This document shows positions 25,682-36,041 of a stretch of 64,000 bases of DNA, in pieces; positions within the stretch are counted from its first letter, which is position 1, and the number at the start of each line of letters is the position of its first letter. The stretch is taken from the NCBI GenBank assembly GCA_020403455.1, contig JADBXP010000019.1, positions 1 to 64,000 of the forward strand, written 5' to 3'. Source of the DNA: Chitinophagaceae bacterium (GTDB lineage: Bacteria > Bacteroidota > Bacteroidia > Chitinophagales > Chitinophagaceae). The notes under the pieces are model-generated. The model had not been told where the DNA came from, made no database searches, and saw only the letters and a list, made by a program, of their open reading frames with translations. The translations under genes and the position numbers were made by a program.

Positions 25682-25906
25682 CGGGTTCTTATCCGTTCTA
25701 GTCGGATGAACCGGTTGAACGGTACTATCCGGCAGACCCAATTTTTTTTCCACTGCAGCATAGAGCAGGAGCAGTTGCATGCGCTGCCGGTAACTGATTA
25801 GTTTTTTAGCGGTAGCCCGGTGAATCAGCTGAAGCCACTGATCCATGAGTTCTTTTGTAATGATAGGTTCATTATTGGCTGGATTGTTATTTGTTGTGGT
25901 TTCCAT
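25679..25906 (-). CDS. Small hypothetical protein
   Basis: This is a 75-aa protein starting METTTNNNPANNEPIITKEL. A helical centre (LMDQWLQLIHRATAKKLISY, then RQRMQLLLLYAAVEKKLGL) is flanked by polar ends. No family is recognised. Position directly upstream of the FKBP gene and reasonable codon use support a real gene, but it is not certain. Confidence 0.6.
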   Translation of the reverse strand: METTTNNNPANNEPIITKELMDQWLQLIHRATAKKLISYRQRMQLLLLYAAVEKKLGLPDSTVQPVHPTRTDKNP

Positions 25907-26071
25907 TGATAATGGTTTTTAGGTTAAAATACTTTACCGGACAAGTATAAATTCGGTTGTACAGCTCGCTGGCTTCAACTTATTTAGCTGCCCGGATACC
26001 GATACAATATTAGGCCATGGTCTATGCATTCGGCTCCGGGAAATCACCATTTTTCTAATGTATTTATACCT

Positions 26072-26470
26072 ATGAGATTGATTGAAAGATTAGAGCATTT
26101 CTTACGTGCCAATGGCATTACAGCTTATGCCTTCGAACATGCCTGTGGTCTTTCCAACGGCTATCTCGCCAAGCAATTGCGGGGACGGGGATCAGTGGGC
26201 TCCGATATCATCGAGAAGATTAAGTATAATTACCCTGAGTTGAGTATTGTCTGGCTTTTCACGGGGAAAGGGCAGATGGAAATACCTCCCCAGCCCACAG
26301 GCCAGGAGTCTATTTATGTTGAGTTGCGCGAAGAACAAGCACTCTTCTATACAGCTAAAGATGACGTAATCGCTTTATTGAAAAAGCAAATAGTACAATA
26401 TGAATCTTCCCTCGCGGAAAAAGATAAGATCATCCGCTTATTGGAAAATCGTTCACTGCTGCGGCGATGA
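26072..26470 (+). CDS. Helix-turn-helix regulator-like protein
   Basis: This is 132 aa from ATG 26072 (MRLIERLEHFLRANGITAYA). The helix-turn-helix text FEHACGLSNGYLAKQLRGRG, and the phrase LSIVWLFTGKGQME that follows, are typical of Bacteroidota phage-repressor-like regulators. The C-terminal 45 residues are coiled coil (ALLKKQIVQYESSLAEKDKI). There is no peptidase domain, so it is not a LexA-like protein. It is convergent with gcvP (12-base gap). Targets are unknown. Confidence 0.8.
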   Translation: MRLIERLEHFLRANGITAYAFEHACGLSNGYLAKQLRGRGSVGSDIIEKIKYNYPELSIVWLFTGKGQMEIPPQPTGQESIYVELREEQALFYTAKDDVIALLKKQIVQYESSLAEKDKIIRLLENRSLLRR

Positions 26471-26482
26471 GATTATCCTACA

Positions 26483-29353
26483 CTAAGCATACGCTTCTGT
26501 GGGCTCACAAGTGCAGACCAGATTGCGATCTCCATGCGTATTATTTACCCTTGCAACAGAAGGCCAGAATTTGTTGCTGCTCACATAGCTCAGCGGGAAA
26601 GCTGCTACCTCGCGGCTATACGGTCTTGTCCATTCACTCGCACATACAACAGCCATCGTATGGGGTGCCTGCTTGAGTGGATTGTTCACCGGATCTGCTT
26701 GTCCTGATTCTATGGCTTTGATCTCCGCATGAATGGCAATCATTGCATCACAGAATCTGTCGAGTTCTCCCTTGTCCTCACTCTCTGTCGGTTCAATCAT
26801 GATGGTTCCCGCTACCGGAAAACTCATCGTAGGTGCATGGAAACCATAATCTATCAAACGCTTCGCCACATCTTCGGCTTCAATACCGGCAGATGCTTTG
26901 AATGGACGTAAATCAACAATGAACTCATGTGCACAGGTGCCGTGCTTGCCCGTATACAAGATAGAATAATAAGGAGCCAGTCTTGCCTTCATGTAATTGG
27001 CATTGAGGATGGCAAATTCTGTAGCTCTCCTGATCCCTGCACTACCAAGCATGCGGATGTATCCATAACTAATCAGCAAAATACTGGCTGAACCGTAAGG
27101 AGCAGCACTTACTGCACCCGGCAGGCTTTCCTGGTTGGTCAATGCAGAATGGCCGGGCAGGAAGGGAGCCAATTTATCATTCACGCAGATAGGGCCCATG
27201 CCGGGACCACCACCACCGTGCGGTATGGCAAAAGTCTTGTGTAAATTGAGGTGGCAGACATCTGCTCCGATCATACCCGGACTCGTCAGACCTACCTGGG
27301 CATTCATATTGGCACCATCCATGTACACCAAACCACCATGTTGGTGGATCAGGTCACATACCTCACGAATGGTCTCCTCAAATACGCCGTGTGTAGAAGG
27401 ATAGGTCACCATCAGACCACCCAATTGTTCACTGTATTGTTCTGCCTTCTGCTGTAGATCGAGCATGTCAATGTTTCCAGCCTCATCACATTTCACCACC
27501 ACTACTTTGAACCCTGCCATCACTGCACTCGCAGGGTTGGTGCCATGGGCACTGATAGGAATCAACACCACATTGCGGTGTGGATTGCCATGGTGACGGT
27601 GATAATCGCGGATCGTTAGTAAGCCGGCATATTCTCCCTGGGCACCACTGTTGGGTTGCAAACTGCAAGCAGTGAACCCTGTCACTGAACACAGGTACTG
27701 GCGCAATTCATCAATGATCTGCGCATAGCCCAGGCACTGATTCGCCGGTGCGAAAGGATGTAATCCGCCAAATTCAGGCCAACTCACCGGTATCATCTCA
27801 GTAGCGGCATTTAATTTCATGGTACAACTTCCCAAACTGATCATGCTGGTATTGAGCGAAAGATCTTTGTTCTCTAATTGTTTGATGTACCTCATCATCT
27901 GACTCTCACTCCGGTGAGAATGGAACACAGGATGCAGCAGGTATGAGGACTTTCTCTGCAGATCGGCAGGAATGCGCACGCCATCGATTGCAACAGTGCT
28001 TTCCATTGCTTTTTTTCCTGCAGCAGCAGCAAATGCTTCCGTTAAACGGGCAATCTCTGCATCGCCGGTTGTTTCGTCAATGCTTACACCCACTTCACCA
28101 TTGGAAAAATAACGCAGATTGATCTTCCTGGCTTCCGCTTCAGCGCGCAGTTGCGTGAGTGCTTTGGCATCGAAACAAAGGGTATCAAAATAATGCGCAT
28201 TGGATTGACCGATGCCGAGTTCCTGCAGGTTCTTTTCCAGTACTTGTGCTCTGCGATGAATTTGCAGGGCAATATTTTTCAGTCCATCAGGACCGTGATA
28301 GACTGCATACATGGCAGCCATGTTGGCCAGTAGTGCCTGTGCCGTACAAATATTGGAGGTGGCTTTTTCTCTCTTGATGTGTTGTTCACGTGTTTGCAAA
28401 GCCATGCGCAGCGCGCGATTGCCGGCTGCATCAATGCTCACACCGATCAATCTGCCCGGCATACCTCTCTTGAAAATATCACGTGTGGCAAAAAAGGCAG
28501 CATGCGGACCTCCATAGCCCATGGGAACACCGAATCTCTGCGCAGAACCTACCGCCACATCAGCACCCCATTCACCGGGTGGTACCAATAAAGTTAGTGC
28601 GAGCAGGTCGGTGGCAGCAATGACCAAGCCGCCGGCGGCGTGCACCTGTTCGGTGAAAGCAGTCAGCGAATGTATGGCTCCGCGGTTGTTGGGATATTGT
28701 ACGAGGGCACCAAAATAAGTAGTATCGATGGCCGCATTTTGTACGTCGCCGGTTACGATTTCAATTCCCAGGGGTGCAGCCCTTGTGATCAATACATCCA
28801 ATGTTTGTGGAAATACTTCCTGATCTACAAAGAGCCTGGGTCTCTCCGGTATGTCTGCTTTGTTCAGATGATGGAACAGCATCGACATCGCTTCGGCAGC
28901 AGCGGTTGCTTCATCCAGGAGCGATGCGTTCGCAATGGGGAGTCCGGTCAGGTCGGCCACCATTGTCTGATAATTCAACAAACTTTCCAAACGACCTTGT
29001 GAAATTTCTGCCTGATAGGGCGTGTATTGGGTGTACCATCCCGGATTTTCAAAAATGTTTCTCAAGATCACACTTGGGGTAATGGTACCATAGTATCCTT
29101 GTCCGATAAAATTGCTGAATACCTGATTCTTGGCGGCAATCTGTTTCATCATTTGCAGGTACTCAAATTCAGTCATGGGTGCCGGGATCTCGGGATCCTG
29201 TTTTACTCTGATGGCCGCAGGTATGGTTTGGCTTATCAGGGTCTCTATGTCAGGAACACCAATTTGTTCCAGCATCTCGCGGGTTTCTTCACCGCGGGGA
29301 CCTATGTGTCTGCTTTCAAATTCACTAACGGGGGAGACTTTTTTCTGGCTCAT
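26483..29353 (-). CDS. gcvP: Glycine dehydrogenase (aminomethyl-transferring), P-protein
   Basis: This is 956 aa from ATG 29353 ([20 protein letters not shown]), the usual length of single-chain GcvP. The track start at 29488 adds 45 atypical residues. The pyridoxal phosphate lysine lies in [20 protein letters not shown] (about 705), and the N-terminal half shows the family text [19 protein letters not shown] and [20 protein letters not shown]. It decarboxylates glycine and passes the aminomethyl group to the H-protein. The other gcv genes are not in the window. Confidence 0.97.
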   Translation of the reverse strand: MSQKKVSPVSEFESRHIGPRGEETREMLEQIGVPDIETLISQTIPAAIRVKQDPEIPAPMTEFEYLQMMKQIAAKNQVFSNFIGQGYYGTITPSVILRNIFENPGWYTQYTPYQAEISQGRLESLLNYQTMVADLTGLPIANASLLDEATAAAEAMSMLFHHLNKADIPERPRLFVDQEVFPQTLDVLITRAAPLGIEIVTGDVQNAAIDTTYFGALVQYPNNRGAIHSLTAFTEQVHAAGGLVIAATDLLALTLLVPPGEWGADVAVGSAQRFGVPMGYGGPHAAFFATRDIFKRGMPGRLIGVSIDAAGNRALRMALQTREQHIKREKATSNICTAQALLANMAAMYAVYHGPDGLKNIALQIHRRAQVLEKNLQELGIGQSNAHYFDTLCFDAKALTQLRAEAEARKINLRYFSNGEVGVSIDETTGDAEIARLTEAFAAAAGKKAMESTVAIDGVRIPADLQRKSSYLLHPVFHSHRSESQMMRYIKQLENKDLSLNTSMISLGSCTMKLNAATEMIPVSWPEFGGLHPFAPANQCLGYAQIIDELRQYLCSVTGFTACSLQPNSGAQGEYAGLLTIRDYHRHHGNPHRNVVLIPISAHGTNPASAVMAGFKVVVVKCDEAGNIDMLDLQQKAEQYSEQLGGLMVTYPSTHGVFEETIREVCDLIHQHGGLVYMDGANMNAQVGLTSPGMIGADVCHLNLHKTFAIPHGGGGPGMGPICVNDKLAPFLPGHSALTNQESLPGAVSAAPYGSASILLISYGYIRMLGSAGIRRATEFAILNANYMKARLAPYYSILYTGKHGTCAHEFIVDLRPFKASAGIEAEDVAKRLIDYGFHAPTMSFPVAGTIMIEPTESEDKGELDRFCDAMIAIHAEIKAIESGQADPVNNPLKQAPHTMAVVCASEWTRPYSREVAAFPLSYVSSNKFWPSVARVNNTHGDRNLVCTCEPTEAYA

Positions 29354-29557
29354 GGGTAGTAATATATGGATGAACAGGAATCGTATTCCGCAATACCGTA
29401 TTTGCGAAAGCGCAAAGTTACTGCAAGTCAGTTTAGCTTGTACCATTTTGTTGCACTTGGGGATAGTTTGTGCATCCCTTGCATCCACGTTTTTACTTCC
29501 CTTTATCGCCTGTGCTGATTAATGCTTATTTTTCCACCCGTATCTTACACAAAACCC

Positions 29558-30052
29558 ATGGCAAACCCGCCCGAACTAGACCATTGGCAAAAAAAAACTG
29601 AGGAGCACCGGCGTGATCATCAGCGTTTGTTGGAGCGGGGTGACCGGAAAAAAATGTTGGCTCATTTGCCCGACTTTCATGCGGAGGCATTCAGTAAGAT
29701 TTCCTGCCTGGATTGTGCCGGTTGTTGTTCCGGTTATTCCCCGCGATTTAAGACCCCCGACATCAAAAGAATCAGCAAGCACCTGCGCATGAAAGAAGGT
29801 GCGTTCATTGAAAAATTCCTGCGATTGGATGAGGAGGGCGACTATGTGGTTCAATCCTTGCCTTGTCCTTTTCTGGGTGAAGGCAATGCCTGCAGTATTT
29901 ATGAGGAGCGTCCTTCCGATTGTCGGCGTTTCCCCTATACAGATGAAGACGTTTTTTTCAAGCGCCCTGCCATAACACTCAAAAATGCTGCGTTTTGTCC
30001 GGCTGTGTATTATGTATTGGAAAAGATGCGTACCCTTTTGCAGAAGGGCTAA
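29558..30052 (+). CDS. YkgJ family cysteine cluster protein
   Basis: This is 164 aa from ATG 29558 (MANPPELDHWQKKTEEHRRD); 29522 is an alternative. The cysteine pattern of the family is clear: SCLDCAGCCSGY (about 54-65), CPFLGEGNACSIYEERPSDC and later FCPAVYYVL. The cysteines probably bind zinc or an Fe-S cluster; the function is not known. It is convergent with the MFS gene (4-base overlap of ends). Confidence 0.9.
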   Translation: MANPPELDHWQKKTEEHRRDHQRLLERGDRKKMLAHLPDFHAEAFSKISCLDCAGCCSGYSPRFKTPDIKRISKHLRMKEGAFIEKFLRLDEEGDYVVQSLPCPFLGEGNACSIYEERPSDCRRFPYTDEDVFFKRPAITLKNAAFCPAVYYVLEKMRTLLQKG

Positions 30053-31293
30053 TATTCCATTTTCCTCAGACTGGGTGCTTTGAACCAGGTGATGACTACT
30101 ACCAGCAATGTCATGGTTCCCCCAAAAACGACCGAGGGCACAACACCCAATAATTTGGATGCCACCCCGCTTTCAAATTGTCCGAGTTCATTGCTGCTGT
30201 TGATGAACATCGAATTCACACTCATCACTCTTCCCCGCATGTGGTCAGGGGTTTTGATTTGAACAATGGTTCCTCTGATAATCATGCTCACGCCATCTAG
30301 GATACCACTCAACACCAGCACAACAAACGATAGCCAATAATTTCTGGACAAACCGAAGATGATGATGCAGAGTCCGAAACCGCCCACGGCATACATCAGT
30401 TTCCTGCCTTGTTGTTTGCGCAGCGGGAACATGGTTAATAGAATAACTACGATGATTGAACCGATATCGGCAGCTGCATTCAGCCAGCCAAAGCCCACCG
30501 GTCCGGTCTTGAGAATATCTCGTGCAAAAACAGGTATCATGGCAACAGCTCCACCAAACAGCACTGCAAAAAGATCAAGCGAGAGAGCTCCCAATACTTC
30601 TTTGGTAGAAAAAACAAAGCGAAGCCCTTCCTTCACACTATCCAATGTTTTCTTTTCTCCTTTTTCAGTCAGCGGTGGTTTGGGGTGGAGGAAGCGCAAG
30701 TAGAAAAAACCTGTGGTCACCAGCGTACAGATCACCACCAAAGCACCGGTATTTCCGAGGCCAACAATTAAAAATCCTACAATGGCATGCCCGAGAACAG
30801 ACGCTGCCAGCCAGATACCCTGGTTCCAGGTGGTGGCATTGGCGAGAAGTTCCCGGGGAATGATGTGGCCAATCATGGTGCCGAAGGTCGGTCCTGTAAA
30901 AGCCCTGAATATACCTGTCAGGAAGATAGCGGCATAGATGCAGAAAACGATGATTGCCGTGCTCATGCGCCCTTCTCCCAACCCCGACAGCAGGGTTAGT
31001 CCGACTGCACAACACAAGTAAGCAACCACGCCCCGCAAGAGTAATTTTCTTTTCTCGCTCGTGTCGATCACATGGCCGGCATACAGCGATAATGACACTG
31101 CGGGAATCACCTCTGCCAAACCGATTAAACCAATGGCAAAGGGGTCGTTGGTGAGTTCATACACCCACCATCCTACGAGTGTTCCCATCATTCTTAAACC
31201 CATGATAAAGAGAAACCGTCCTGTCATCAGGTGCCTGAATTCAGTGATCCGCAGGGCGGCATAGGGGTCATTTCCTTTAATTTCTGCTGGCAT
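30049..31293 (-). CDS. MFS transporter (MFS_3/enterobactin-exporter-like)
   Basis: This is 414 aa from ATG 31293 (MPAEIKGNDPYAALRITEFR). The track start at 31377 would overlap the upstream kinase gene. About twelve membrane segments are visible, with the FRHLMTGRFLFIMGLRM opening and central charged loop PKPPLTEKGEKKTLDSVKEG typical of this subfamily. It is an inner-membrane exporter with unknown substrate. It lies about 28 bases behind the deoxynucleoside kinase gene, likely in one operon with folK. Confidence 0.9.
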   Translation of the reverse strand: MPAEIKGNDPYAALRITEFRHLMTGRFLFIMGLRMMGTLVGWWVYELTNDPFAIGLIGLAEVIPAVSLSLYAGHVIDTSEKRKLLLRGVVAYLCCAVGLTLLSGLGEGRMSTAIIVFCIYAAIFLTGIFRAFTGPTFGTMIGHIIPRELLANATTWNQGIWLAASVLGHAIVGFLIVGLGNTGALVVICTLVTTGFFYLRFLHPKPPLTEKGEKKTLDSVKEGLRFVFSTKEVLGALSLDLFAVLFGGAVAMIPVFARDILKTGPVGFGWLNAAADIGSIIVVILLTMFPLRKQQGRKLMYAVGGFGLCIIIFGLSRNYWLSFVVLVLSGILDGVSMIIRGTIVQIKTPDHMRGRVMSVNSMFINSSNELGQFESGVASKLLGVVPSVVFGGTMTLLVVVITWFKAPSLRKMEY

Positions 31294-31321
31294 ATTGTAT
31301 CCTTCTGCAGGATTGGTAGGA

Positions 31322-31954
31322 TTATGGTAAACTGAAATAATGTTGTCCCTGTTCGATGTCTTTTTCCAGGGCTTCAATCACCACTTGCAAATGTGCCGGA
31401 TTACCCAGAAAGTCTGCATTGGCAGCATCAATAAAGATGGTTGTTATATTGTGTTGTTTGATGTAACTGGTATAAGTTTCCTGCAGGTTGAACAAATATT
31501 GATCCGGAATATTCAACTCGTATGGACGATTGCGTTTGCGGATGTTTTGCTGCAGACGTTGTACAGGGGCATGCAAATAGATAACAATATCCGGGAACAT
31601 CAGCTGTTGGTGAATGATGTCGAATAGTTTTTGGTACAACCTGAATTCCTCTTCCGGAAGATTGACCTTGGCAAACAACAAACATTTGGTGAAGAGATAA
31701 TCGGAAATGGTGACATGTTGAAAAAGATCCTTATTGTGCACCAATTCTTTCAGTTGCTTATATCTTTCCGCCATGAAAAAAAGCTCTACGGGAAATGCAT
31801 ATTGCTGGGGTTGTTCGTAGAACTTGGCGAGGAACGGATTTTCCGCAAATTCTTCCAGCACCAGTCTCGCATTATAATGTTCTGCCAGTAAATGACTCAG
31901 GGTGGTTTTTCCTGCGCCAATGTTTCCTTCAATGGTAATAAAATGATGTTTCAT
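31322..31954 (-). CDS. Deoxynucleoside kinase family protein
   Basis: This is a 210-aa protein. The P-loop ITIEGNIGAGKTTLSHLLAE, the LVLEEFAENPFLAKFY substrate segment, the DRY-like TISDYLFTKCLLFAKVNL and the RKRNRPYELNIPDQYL lid are typical of dNK/dGK/dCK kinases. It phosphorylates deoxynucleosides for salvage. It follows folK by 21 bases; this neighbourhood (folK, dNK, divergent sppA) is common in Bacteroidota. Confidence 0.93.
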   Translation of the reverse strand: MKHHFITIEGNIGAGKTTLSHLLAEHYNARLVLEEFAENPFLAKFYEQPQQYAFPVELFFMAERYKQLKELVHNKDLFQHVTISDYLFTKCLLFAKVNLPEEEFRLYQKLFDIIHQQLMFPDIVIYLHAPVQRLQQNIRKRNRPYELNIPDQYLFNLQETYTSYIKQHNITTIFIDAANADFLGNPAHLQVVIEALEKDIEQGQHYFSLP

Positions 31955-31975
31955 GTGTGGCGGTAAAATTACTTG

Positions 31976-32497
31976 TCATTCGCCAAGCCAACCTGCTTTT
32001 TTTTGCACATCACCCGGGTCATTACATTCATTCAACAGTTGCCGGATATTTTTTTTCAGTACAGGATGCACTAAAAATGGCGCTATCTCTTCCAACGGCA
32101 TCAGGGCAAATCTTCTTTGAGGAAGAAGTGGATGAGGAACTTTCAGTTCCGGAAGATCCAGTATCTGCTGATCGAGCAACAAAATATCTATGTCAATGGT
32201 TCTGGGTCCCATTTTTTCTGTTCTTACCCTGCCCATTTCTTCTTCTATTGCGAGCAATGTTGTCATCAACAAAGTCGGTGAAAGGTGAGTGGATAGTATC
32301 AGTGCCTGGTTCAAAAAAGGGGGTTGTTCAATAGGTCCCCAGGCAGCAGTACTGTACATGCTGCTCGACAAGAGCACAGCCCCACAACGTGTATGAATCA
32401 GCTGTCTGGCACGCAGCAGTTGCTGTTCCGGCCTGCCTAAATTACCTCCCATCAGTAAATAAGCCCTTTGAATAGAATTGCTCGCCTTTTCTGCCAT
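31976..32497 (-). CDS. folK: 2-amino-4-hydroxy-6-hydroxymethyldihydropteridine diphosphokinase
   Basis: This is about 173 aa from ATG 32497 (MAEKASNSIQRAYLLMGGNL). The HPPK signatures are visible: LLMGGNLGRPEQQL, SSMYSTAAWGPIEQPPFLNQ, and GPRTIDIDILLLDQQ with PHPLLPQRRFALMPLEEI. It transfers pyrophosphate from ATP in folate synthesis. It is the first gene of a folK-dNK-MFS operon and divergent from sppA. Confidence 0.96.
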   Translation of the reverse strand: MAEKASNSIQRAYLLMGGNLGRPEQQLLRARQLIHTRCGAVLLSSSMYSTAAWGPIEQPPFLNQALILSTHLSPTLLMTTLLAIEEEMGRVRTEKMGPRTIDIDILLLDQQILDLPELKVPHPLLPQRRFALMPLEEIAPFLVHPVLKKNIRQLLNECNDPGDVQKKAGWLGE

Positions 32498-32653
32498 ATT
32501 TGTATGCACCTTTGCAGCTTGTAAGATCTTTGTTTAACTTCCTCCACTACTATGGGGTCGAAAATACTGATTTTATTGCGGTAGTTGCTTGGTTTTGGTA
32601 CCTTTACGACCACCGCATGCTAACAAAAACGAAATTGACATTAAAGGAAGAAC

Positions 32654-34417
32654 ATGAAAAACTTTTTTAAAATTTTCTTTGCATCACTGCTCGCATTGAT
32701 CGTATTTACCATGCTGGCATTTTTTGTATTCGTCGGTATCATTGGATTGATTGCTTCCGCCTCCTCTTCCGATGTGCCGGAGATAAAAGCCAAGTCGGTA
32801 TTGGTGCTTGACCTTTCGGAGACATTTCCTGAGCAGAGCAAGGAAGATCCCTTCGCTGTTTTCATGAATACAACTGATAAAGAAATTCCCTCCCTATATG
32901 ACATGGTGCGGATGATCAAGGCCGCCAAGAATGACACGCTGATAAAAGGTATCTATATTCAGGGTGCGGGTAATGGGAATGGTTTTGCTGCCAGCGAGGA
33001 ATTGCGCAAAGCCCTCGAAGACTTCAAGAGCAGCAAGAAATTCATCTGGTCTTATGGTGAGACCATGTCTCAAAAAGCTTATTACGTAACCAGTGTGAGC
33101 GATTTTGTAGCTGTACATCCGCAAGGCGGACTTGAATTTTATGGCATGACATCCAGTCTCTTTTTCATCAAAGGGATGTTGGAAAAATTAGACATTCAGC
33201 CACAAATATTTTATGCAGGAAAATTCAAGAGCGCCACTGAGCCATTCCGGGAATACAAAATGACCGATGCCAATCGTTTGCAAACAGGCATCTGGCTCGG
33301 AGACCTCTATAATCATATGCTGGTATCTGTTGGTCGTTCCCGGAAAATGGATACGGCAACATTGAGGAAGCTGGCCGTAACCGGTGCCATTCAATCATCT
33401 GGCGATGCCAAAAACAATCAATTGGTAGATGACCTGCTCTACGACGATCAGTTCAAGTCGCAGTTGAATAAAAAACTTGGCAATGCTGCCAACGACAAAA
33501 TCAACTTTGTTACATTCCATGATTATGCCCGTTCAGCCGATTACAGACAAACAGGCAGCAACAGGGTAGCGATTGTTTTTGCCGATGGTGATATCGATGG
33601 CAGCAATGAGTCGGAAGGCACCGTTGGCAGCGATGCTTACAAGGCCCTTCTGAGAAAAATACGGCTTGATAACAGTATAAAAGCGGTGGTGTTGCGCGTG
33701 AATTCACCGGGTGGTTCTGCTCTCGCCAGTGATGTAATGTGGCGGGAACTGGAATTGATGAAGCAACAAAAGCCGGTTGTAGTTAGCATGGGCGATGTGG
33801 CTGCCTCCGGTGGATACTATATCTCTTGTAATGCAGATTCAATCTTCGCCAATGAAAACACCATTACAGGATCTATCGGCGTTTTTGGCATCATTCCAAA
33901 TATGGAAAAATTCTTCAACAACAAATTGGGTGTGAGTTTCGATCGCGTGAAAACGGGTCCTTATGCTGACCTGGGAGGAATTGACCGGGCACTCACAGAG
34001 CCGGAAAAAAAGTTCATACAATCATCCATCGACTCTACTTACTACACCTTCAAATCAAGAGTTGCCGCCGGCAGGAAAAAAACTGTTGACATGGTTGATA
34101 CGATAGCACAAGGAAGGGTATGGACCGGCAGCCGTGCGTTGGGTGTTGGGTTGGTTGACCGCATCGGTACCTTGCAGGATGCTGTGAACTGCGCAGCCAG
34201 ACTTGGTAAAATAACTTCCTACTCGGTTCGTGAATACCCCGAGAAAAAATCATTCATCGAAAAAATTACCGGCAGCACAGAAAAATCCATCCGCCAGCGA
34301 TTGGTTAAAAAAGAAATAGATGAAGTGGCCTGGCGTTGGATGGAAGAAGGGAAAAAGATCCGCAAAATGGCAGGAGTTCCACAGGCCAAATTGCCCTTTA
34401 CTTTTGACCTTCGCTGA
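32654..34417 (+). CDS. sppA: Signal peptide peptidase SppA, 67 kDa type
   Basis: This is a 587-aa protein with one N-terminal membrane segment (FFASLLALIVFTMLAFFVFV). Both tandem S49 domains are present. The catalytic Lys is expected in KSATEPFREYKMTD (about 190) and the Ser in GDVAASGGYYISCNAD (about 385), followed by NTITGSIGVFG. It degrades cleaved signal peptides at the inner membrane. Confidence 0.95.
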   Translation: MKNFFKIFFASLLALIVFTMLAFFVFVGIIGLIASASSSDVPEIKAKSVLVLDLSETFPEQSKEDPFAVFMNTTDKEIPSLYDMVRMIKAAKNDTLIKGIYIQGAGNGNGFAASEELRKALEDFKSSKKFIWSYGETMSQKAYYVTSVSDFVAVHPQGGLEFYGMTSSLFFIKGMLEKLDIQPQIFYAGKFKSATEPFREYKMTDANRLQTGIWLGDLYNHMLVSVGRSRKMDTATLRKLAVTGAIQSSGDAKNNQLVDDLLYDDQFKSQLNKKLGNAANDKINFVTFHDYARSADYRQTGSNRVAIVFADGDIDGSNESEGTVGSDAYKALLRKIRLDNSIKAVVLRVNSPGGSALASDVMWRELELMKQQKPVVVSMGDVAASGGYYISCNADSIFANENTITGSIGVFGIIPNMEKFFNNKLGVSFDRVKTGPYADLGGIDRALTEPEKKFIQSSIDSTYYTFKSRVAAGRKKTVDMVDTIAQGRVWTGSRALGVGLVDRIGTLQDAVNCAARLGKITSYSVREYPEKKSFIEKITGSTEKSIRQRLVKKEIDEVAWRWMEEGKKIRKMAGVPQAKLPFTFDLR

Positions 34418-34431
34418 TCAAAATATCCTTG

Positions 34432-35544
34432 ATGCCAAAAGAATCAAACTACAGTCAGTTCAGGGCCATGCTGGCCATTACCAAGGGAAGTCTTCGGGCT
34501 ATTTTTCGAAGTCCCTCTGCCGTTCTCTTCAGCATTGCCTTCCCGCTGATATTCATTTTGGTTTTCGGCTTCATCGGTGGCAGCGGTAAAATATCGGTAA
34601 GCGTAGCTTTCACAGCTCAATCTGATACTTCCAATCCTATCTATGCTGCCATTCGCCAAACTCCCGGTATTCGCATAGTCGATAAGACCCCTCAATTGTT
34701 GCGGGAAGATCTCGAAAAAGGAAGAATCACCGCCGTCATCACCATTCGTTCCTCCGGATTGACCAATCCACCTTATTTCATCGATCTCCAAAGTTCAGAT
34801 GCTGTCAATCCGCAAAATCTGCAGGTGCTCACTTCCATATTGAATGCCATAATCTCCGGTATCAACCAGCAAACATATCCGGGAACCCCTACCATTGCTA
34901 TGGTTAACAACCAGGTTCAAAAAATTCCCGGCAGGGTTTACCGAACCATCGATTTTATTCTTCCGGGACAATTGGGTTTTTCACTCTTGAGTTCAGGTGT
35001 TTTTGGTGTGGCCTTTTTGTTTTTCAATCTCCGGCAACAATTGGTGCTGAAACGTTTTTATGCGACACCCATCCGAAAATCGTATATCATTCTGGGGGAA
35101 GCTACGAGCAGGGTATTGTTTCAAATGATGACCGCTGTAATCATCATTGGAGTCGGGCACTATGCTTTTGATTTTACACTGGTACATGGTTGGCTGACCT
35201 TCCTACAAATCATGCTGCTGAGCTTTCTCGCGCTCATCCTCTTCATGGGATTTGGCTTCATCGTTAGCGGACTCGCCAAAACAGAGAGTACCATTCCTCC
35301 CTTTGCCAACTTAATTACATTGCCCCAGTTTTTGCTGGCGGGAACATTTTTTCCTGTCGAAACATTTCCAAGCTGGTTACAACCGATATGCCGCGTCTTA
35401 CCTTTGACACATTTCAACAATGCCATGCGCAACATCGCTTTTGAAGGTGCCAACCTCTCTGCCTGCTGGCAGGAATTAAGTATCCTCGGTATCTGGGCGC
35501 TGGTAGTGTATGGAATTGCTTTCAAAACATTTAAGTGGGATTGA
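34432..35544 (+). CDS. ABC-2 type transporter permease
   Basis: This is about 370 aa. The architecture is one N-terminal membrane helix (FRSPSAVLFSIAFPLIFILV), a large extracytoplasmic domain (about 50-180), then five helices with the ABC2 text LLAGTFFPVETFPSWLQPIC and VLPLTHFNNAMRNIAFEG. The start may be ATG 34429 or 34432. No ATP-binding subunit gene is adjacent, so its partner must be elsewhere. It follows sppA by about 14 bases. Confidence 0.88.
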   Translation: MPKESNYSQFRAMLAITKGSLRAIFRSPSAVLFSIAFPLIFILVFGFIGGSGKISVSVAFTAQSDTSNPIYAAIRQTPGIRIVDKTPQLLREDLEKGRITAVITIRSSGLTNPPYFIDLQSSDAVNPQNLQVLTSILNAIISGINQQTYPGTPTIAMVNNQVQKIPGRVYRTIDFILPGQLGFSLLSSGVFGVAFLFFNLRQQLVLKRFYATPIRKSYIILGEATSRVLFQMMTAVIIIGVGHYAFDFTLVHGWLTFLQIMLLSFLALILFMGFGFIVSGLAKTESTIPPFANLITLPQFLLAGTFFPVETFPSWLQPICRVLPLTHFNNAMRNIAFEGANLSACWQELSILGIWALVVYGIAFKTFKWD

Positions 35545-35545
35545 C

Positions 35546-36040
35546 ATGCGCCTCATAAAAGGTTTTTTAATTAGCATACCTGTTTTGTTTTTTTTATTGG
35601 TTCTGATGGGCCTTCTCTTGCCGGCAAGAACCATTGTATCCCGTGCCGTCAATTTACCCGCACCACCGGTGCGCGTACTTCCTTTCCTTATTAACATTGA
35701 AAAATGGCCCTCCTGGATGTCGGGATTGGATAGCACACAAATGATTAAGGTAAATGATACCCTGATTCAGATTGACAAAATGAAAATTTATTTATTGCAG
35801 CGCAGTGATACCCTCATTCAAACAAAATGGATAACCGCCAGTGGCGAAGAACATCTTTCTACCATGCGCCTGTTGCCCGCAGACAACGGAAAACTATGTA
35901 CGGTTCAGTGGCAATTTGAACAGCAAGTGGGTTGGCTACCCTGGGAACGATTGGGTACCATGCTGCATGAAAAAATCATTGGACCGCAATTGGAAAGCAA
36001 CCTGAATAAGTTGCGTGAACAACTGGTAAGCAACCCGTAA
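35546..36040 (+). CDS. Membrane-anchored SRPBCC-like protein
   Basis: This is 164 aa from ATG 35546 (MRLIKGFLISIPVLFFLLVL), one base behind the permease stop. There is one N-terminal membrane helix, then a polyketide-cyclase/SRPBCC-like domain (INIEKWPSWMSGLDSTQMIK, CTVQWQFEQQVGWLPWERLG). Such proteins may bind a hydrophobic ligand; nothing more specific is visible. It is co-transcribed with the permease. Confidence 0.75.
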   Translation: MRLIKGFLISIPVLFFLLVLMGLLLPARTIVSRAVNLPAPPVRVLPFLINIEKWPSWMSGLDSTQMIKVNDTLIQIDKMKIYLLQRSDTLIQTKWITASGEEHLSTMRLLPADNGKLCTVQWQFEQQVGWLPWERLGTMLHEKIIGPQLESNLNKLREQLVSNP

Positions 36041-36041
36041 A

